From positions 8,060,001 through 8,124,000 of the forward strand of contig NZ_CP109427.1 in the NCBI RefSeq assembly GCF_036250695.1: 64,000 bases of DNA. The letters run 5' to 3'. Shown one piece after another: positions 61,010-64,000 of the stretch. The notes beneath the pieces are model-generated. The model had not been told where the DNA came from, did not search any database, and saw only the letters and a list, made by a program, of their open reading frames with translations. A program made the translations under genes and the position numbers. Source of the DNA: Streptomyces sp. NBC_01497 (GTDB lineage Bacteria; Actinomycetota; Actinomycetes; Streptomycetales; Streptomycetaceae). The number at the start of each line of letters is the position of its first letter. Within the stretch, counting starts at the first letter, position 1.

Positions 61010-61390
61010 GAACCGGCGGGCCCGGGGCCGCCCGGAGGCGGCAGTCGAGTGGCGGACAGCCGCGCGCACCAGCGACCGGCGGGCCGCTGGGCCCGTCGGC
61101 CCGACCGGCCACCGGCCCCCGCCGCGCCGAAGCGAGCCCCTCGACCGTCCGCACCGACCCCGCCGCGTCAAGACATCACGCCACGTCAAGACATCCCGCC
61201 GCGTCAGGCGCCCCGGCGCCCTTGCCGTACCGACCGCGCGGCCCACGACCGACCCGGAGCCACCGCCCGCGAGGCACCCCTGCGCGCGGCGCCGCCAGGG
61301 AACCGCCGTCCGCCGCTCCGTCCGACCGCCACGAGCCCTGCCCCTCTGCCCCCGTCCCCGCCCCAGCCCCAGCCCTAAGGAAGCGCCGAA
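61010..61390. other. Intergenic region with 18-bp tandem repeats (61161-61208)
   Basis: No gene is supported. The region contains two and a half copies of an 18-bp direct repeat: CGCCGCGTCAAGACATCA (61161-61178), CGCCACGTCAAGACATCC (61179-61196) and the partial CGCCGCGTCAGG (61197-61208). They lie about 185 bases before the aldolase start and could bind a regulator or belong to a promoter for the aldolase/kinase/GH95 genes. Confidence 0.6.
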
Positions 61391-62038
61391 GTGGACCTGT
61401 TGAACGCGCTGCGCAGTCATCGCCTCCTCGCCATCGTCCGGGGCAGCGACCCCGACGCCTCCCTCTCCGCGGTGCTCGCCCTCGTCGACGAGGGCGTGCA
61501 TCTCATAGAGGTCTCCCTCTCCGGCCGGGACGCGCTCGACGTCATCTCCCGCGCGCGCGAGGCTCTCGGACCCGGCGTGGCGCTCGGCGCGGGCACGGTA
61601 CTGAGCGCGCAGGACGCGCGAGCGGCGCACCGGGCGGGCGCCGGCTTCGTGGTGACCCCAGGCCTCGGCGACGGCGTACGGGCCGCACGCGACCTGGATC
61701 TGCCGGTGCTCGCCGGGGTCATGACGCCCACCGAGATCATCGCGGCGGGGGCCCTCGGAGCGACCGCGCTCAAGCTGTTCCCCGCCGCGGACGCGGGAGG
61801 TCCCGGTTACCTCAAGGCCCTCTCTGGCCCGTTCCCCGGCCTGCCGGTCGTTCCCGTCGGAGGAGTGGACGCCGAGGCGGCCCGTGCCTACCTCGCCGGG
61901 GGAGCCGTGGCGGTCGGCGTCGGCTCGCCCCTCCTGGGGGACGCCGCCGACGGCGGGGACCTGGCCGCGCTGCGCACCCGCGCCCGCGCCTTCCTGGATG
62001 TCGTCCGGGAGTCCGCCGCGTCCAGGGCGGCCCGTTGA
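61391..62038 (+). CDS. dgoA: 2-keto-3-deoxy-6-phosphogalactonate aldolase
   Basis: A 215-residue class I aldolase of the KDPG/KDPGal family, splitting phosphorylated keto-deoxy-galactonate into pyruvate and glyceraldehyde 3-phosphate. LLAIVRGSDPDASL supplies the substrate Arg, LIEVSLSG the catalytic Glu, GAGTVLSAQDA and VVTPGLGDGV the pyruvate pocket, ATALKLFPA the Schiff-base Lys, and VPVGGVDAE the phosphate site. Start is GTG 61391. It overlaps the kinase gene by four bases (TTGA). Confidence 0.92.
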   Translation: MDLLNALRSHRLLAIVRGSDPDASLSAVLALVDEGVHLIEVSLSGRDALDVISRAREALGPGVALGAGTVLSAQDARAAHRAGAGFVVTPGLGDGVRAARDLDLPVLAGVMTPTEIIAAGALGATALKLFPAADAGGPGYLKALSGPFPGLPVVPVGGVDAEAARAYLAGGAVAVGVGSPLLGDAADGGDLAALRTRARAFLDVVRESAASRAAR

Positions 62039-63018
62039 CCGCGCCGGTGCCACCGCTCCCGCCGGACGGTGACGGACCGGTGGTGTGCCTCGGAGAGACC
62101 ATGGCGGCCATGGCGCCCGAACCCGTCGGCGCCCTCGACACGGCGGACCTGCTGCGGGTCGACGTCGCCGGGGCCGAGTCCAACGTCGCGCTCTACCTCG
62201 CCGACCACGGCATACCGGCGCGCTGGGTGTCGGCGGTCGGTGACGACCCGTTCGGCCGGCTGATCGTGCGCCGGGTCGGGACCGCGGGTGTGGACGTGTC
62301 GGGCGTGCGGACCGACTCCATGCGCCCGACCGGACTGCTGTTCAAGGACCCCGGCCCGCTCGCCACCCGTGTCCACTACTACCGGGGCGCTTCGGCCGCC
62401 GCCGCCCTCGGTCCCGAGATCCTCTCCGACGCGTGCCTGCGCGGCGCCCGGCTGCTGCACCTGACCGGCATCACGCCCGCCCTGTCCGCGTCCTGCCGCG
62501 ACCTGGTGGAGAAGGCGCTGTCCGCCGACCGGCCCTGGCCCGTCAGTTTCGACGTCAACCACCGCCCCGCCCTGTGGGCCGGCGCGGCCGAACCCGCCGC
62601 CGACGTCCTGCGCGCCCTCGCCGACCGCGCCGACATCGTCTTCGTCGGCCTGGACGAGGCCCGTGACCTGTGGGGCGCGCAGCTCACCGAGGCCGGTGTG
62701 CGCGCCCTGCTGCCGCGTCCCCGCACGCTCGTCGTCAAGGACGGCGCCCACACGGCCACCGCCTTCACCGGCGAGGCCCGCCACACCGTCCCCGCGCCCC
62801 GCGTCGACGTCGTGGAACCCGTCGGAGCGGGCGACGCGTTCGCCGCCGGATACCTGGCGGGGCTGCTGCGCGGCGACGACCCCGTACGCGCGCTGCGCCG
62901 CGGTCACCTCACCGCGTCCTCCGCGCTGCGCGTCACCGGGGACCACGGCGCACTGCCGCCGCCGGAGACCGTGGACCGGCTGCTGGCCGCCGACCCGGCG
63001 ACCTGGTCCGCCCACTGA
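62035..63018 (+). CDS. dgoK: 2-keto-3-deoxygluconate/galactonate kinase (PfkB family)
   Basis: A 327-residue ribokinase-fold sugar kinase. N-terminal VVCLGETMAAMAPEP and AGAESNVALYLADHG bind substrate; VEPVGAGDAFAAGYLAGLL is the PfkB signature with the catalytic Asp; SFDVNHRPALW is typical of KDG kinases. It phosphorylates the dehydratase product for the upstream aldolase. Although in the DgoK role, it belongs to the PfkB fold rather than the enterobacterial DgoK fold. TTG 62035 overlaps the aldolase stop (TTGA); GTG 62047 is an alternative. Confidence 0.88.
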   Translation: MTAPVPPLPPDGDGPVVCLGETMAAMAPEPVGALDTADLLRVDVAGAESNVALYLADHGIPARWVSAVGDDPFGRLIVRRVGTAGVDVSGVRTDSMRPTGLLFKDPGPLATRVHYYRGASAAAALGPEILSDACLRGARLLHLTGITPALSASCRDLVEKALSADRPWPVSFDVNHRPALWAGAAEPAADVLRALADRADIVFVGLDEARDLWGAQLTEAGVRALLPRPRTLVVKDGAHTATAFTGEARHTVPAPRVDVVEPVGAGDAFAAGYLAGLLRGDDPVRALRRGHLTASSALRVTGDHGALPPPETVDRLLAADPATWSAH

Positions 63019-63230
63019 CCGGTCGCATCCGGCCCGCCGCGGTCCCTTCCCTGACGGCACTCCCCGAACCGAGCCCCGGAGCAGCCGAGCCGGCCCGCGG
63101 CCCTCCGGAGGCATCGTCCCGACGCCTTCCGGTGATCCCCGAGGAGAGGGTTCCCGAAGCGACCTGCAGGGCCACGGACCACCGCACGACGCCATCCGCA
63201 CGTCATATCCGCCGAGGAGGAACATCCCCC

Positions 63231-64000
63231 ATGACCTCTCACGATCCCCTGACGCCGGAACACCGCCCGCACCAGCCGCAGCGTCCCAGCCGTCGAGGCT
63301 TCCTCGCCGCCGCGGGCCTCGGTGCCCTCGCGGGGGCGGGCCTTCCCGTCTTCACCGCGTCCGCCGCCGAACCGCACCGCCCGGCGGCCGACCCCCGCGT
63401 GCCCGAGGACCGGACCCTGGAGCTGTGGTACCCGGGGCCCGCCGACTCCGCCAACATGATCCAGACGGCTCTCCCCGTCGGCAACGGCCGTCTCGGCGCC
63501 CTCGTCGGCGGCGACCCGGCGGCGGACCTCCTCTGCATCACCGACGGCACGATGTGGACGGGCGGCCTCAATGACACGCTCGACGCTGACGGGCAATTCC
63601 CGTACGAGAGAGTCCAGTTCGGGTCGCTGACGCAGCTCGCCCATGTCACGGTCGCGGTTCCCGCCCACAGCGCCGACCGGATCAGCGGATACCGGCGCGC
63701 CCTGGACCTCAGCAACGGCGTCGCCACCGCCTCGTACACGCTCGACAATGTGACGTACCGCCGTGAGACGTTCGCGAGCCACCCGGACAACGTGGTCGTC
63801 CTGGCCCTGACCCAGAGCGGCGGCGGCACGTACACCGGCACCGTCGACCTCGCGGGCACGCACGGCGAGAGCGTCACCGCGACCGCGGCGGCAGCGAGTT
63901 CCGCGAACGGTGCGCGCGTGACCGGCACACAAGCGGCCGGGGCGGGCCCGTTGCTGGCCTTCGCGGCATCCTTCGACAACGCTCTCTCCTACGCCGGCGC
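63231..64000 (+). CDS. GH95-type alpha-L-fucosidase/galactosidase, N-terminal part
   Basis: At least 256 residues, running off the window. A Tat signal (PSRRGFLAAAGLGALAGAG) is followed by the N-terminal beta domain of GH95: LELWYPGPADSANMIQTALPVGNGRLGALVGG, ITDGTMWTGGLND, and YRRALDLSNGVATASYTLDNVTYRRETFASHP. The catalytic barrel lies beyond the end. Family members are alpha-L-fucosidases or alpha-L-galactosidases. GAGGAGG lies 10 bases upstream of the ATG. Its position after the galactonate genes suggests it supplies more galacto- or fuco-configured sugar. Confidence 0.88.
   Translation, partial: MTSHDPLTPEHRPHQPQRPSRRGFLAAAGLGALAGAGLPVFTASAAEPHRPAADPRVPEDRTLELWYPGPADSANMIQTALPVGNGRLGALVGGDPAADLLCITDGTMWTGGLNDTLDADGQFPYERVQFGSLTQLAHVTVAVPAHSADRISGYRRALDLSNGVATASYTLDNVTYRRETFASHPDNVVVLALTQSGGGTYTGTVDLAGTHGESVTATAAAASSANGARVTGTQAAGAGPLLAFAASFDNALSYAG

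Overview
The window has the very high GC content, GTG and occasional TTG starts, GTGA/ATGA stop-start overlaps and gene families (class F sortase, DUF3618, holin-X, MGT-type glycosyltransferase, Tat-secreted hydrolases, CUT1 sugar ABC operon without its own ATPase) of a Streptomyces or very close actinomycete chromosome. No rRNA, tRNA, CRISPR array or intact insertion sequence was found. It looks like chromosomal accessory and arm-type content with many secreted enzymes.

Layout. 1-5.6 kb: secreted PhoD phosphatase, a divergent MFS exporter/ArsR-type regulator pair with a perfect operator palindrome, and a membrane-anchored peptidoglycan-binding protein. 5.6-11.1 kb: a gene-poor stretch with a possible transposase remnant, a HelD-type RNA polymerase-recycling helicase preceded by a 20-bp palindrome, and an NhaA antiporter fused to a thioredoxin-like domain. 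11.1-24.9 kb: secreted tyrosine phosphatase, a two-gene signalling unit (cyclic-nucleotide-binding histidine kinase plus a response-regulator/flavoprotein fusion), GH16-like protein, formamidase-like protein, small membrane proteins, MGT glycosyltransferase, dienelactone hydrolase, and a three-gene operon of phosphoesterase, MFS and TolB-like protein. 25-36 kb: HAD acid phosphatase with a PHO-box-like site, a broken TMEM175-type channel gene, an SDR/HxlR divergent pair with an AT-rich operator, NDH-2-like dehydrogenase, a class F sortase with its probable surface substrate, a sialidase and an APC permease.

36-41.1 kb is the most intriguing part: three coupled genes for a Y4yA-type PLP enzyme, a cysteine-synthase-like enzyme fused to rhodanese, and a SufS-like cysteine desulfurase, followed by a methyltransferase. 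Zur-box-like palindromes sharing an 11-bp core lie before the first gene and before the methyltransferase. This suggests a zinc-controlled pathway for a small, probably sulfur-containing molecule, with no NRPS or PKS. The function is inference.

41.3-49.4 kb: RNase H, small secreted SH3 protein, VOC protein, a molybdopterin oxidoreductase whose last codons appear frameshifted by loss of one GGCC unit, GH16 glucanase with a LacI-type operator, and a patatin/PlsC lipid-remodelling pair.

49.4-64 kb is a galactoside-use island read on the plus strand: secreted GH27 alpha-galactosidase, CUT1 binding protein and two permeases, cytoplasmic GH36 alpha-galactosidase, SDR (probable galactose dehydrogenase), FCD/GntR regulator, galactonate dehydratase, mutarotase-like protein, KDPGal aldolase, KDGal kinase and the start of a GH95 enzyme. 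Extracellular cleavage, import, second cleavage and an oxidative De Ley-Doudoroff route to pyruvate and glyceraldehyde 3-phosphate are almost complete; a lactonase is not evident. Two near-identical promoter/operator cassettes drive the GH27 gene and the ABC operon.
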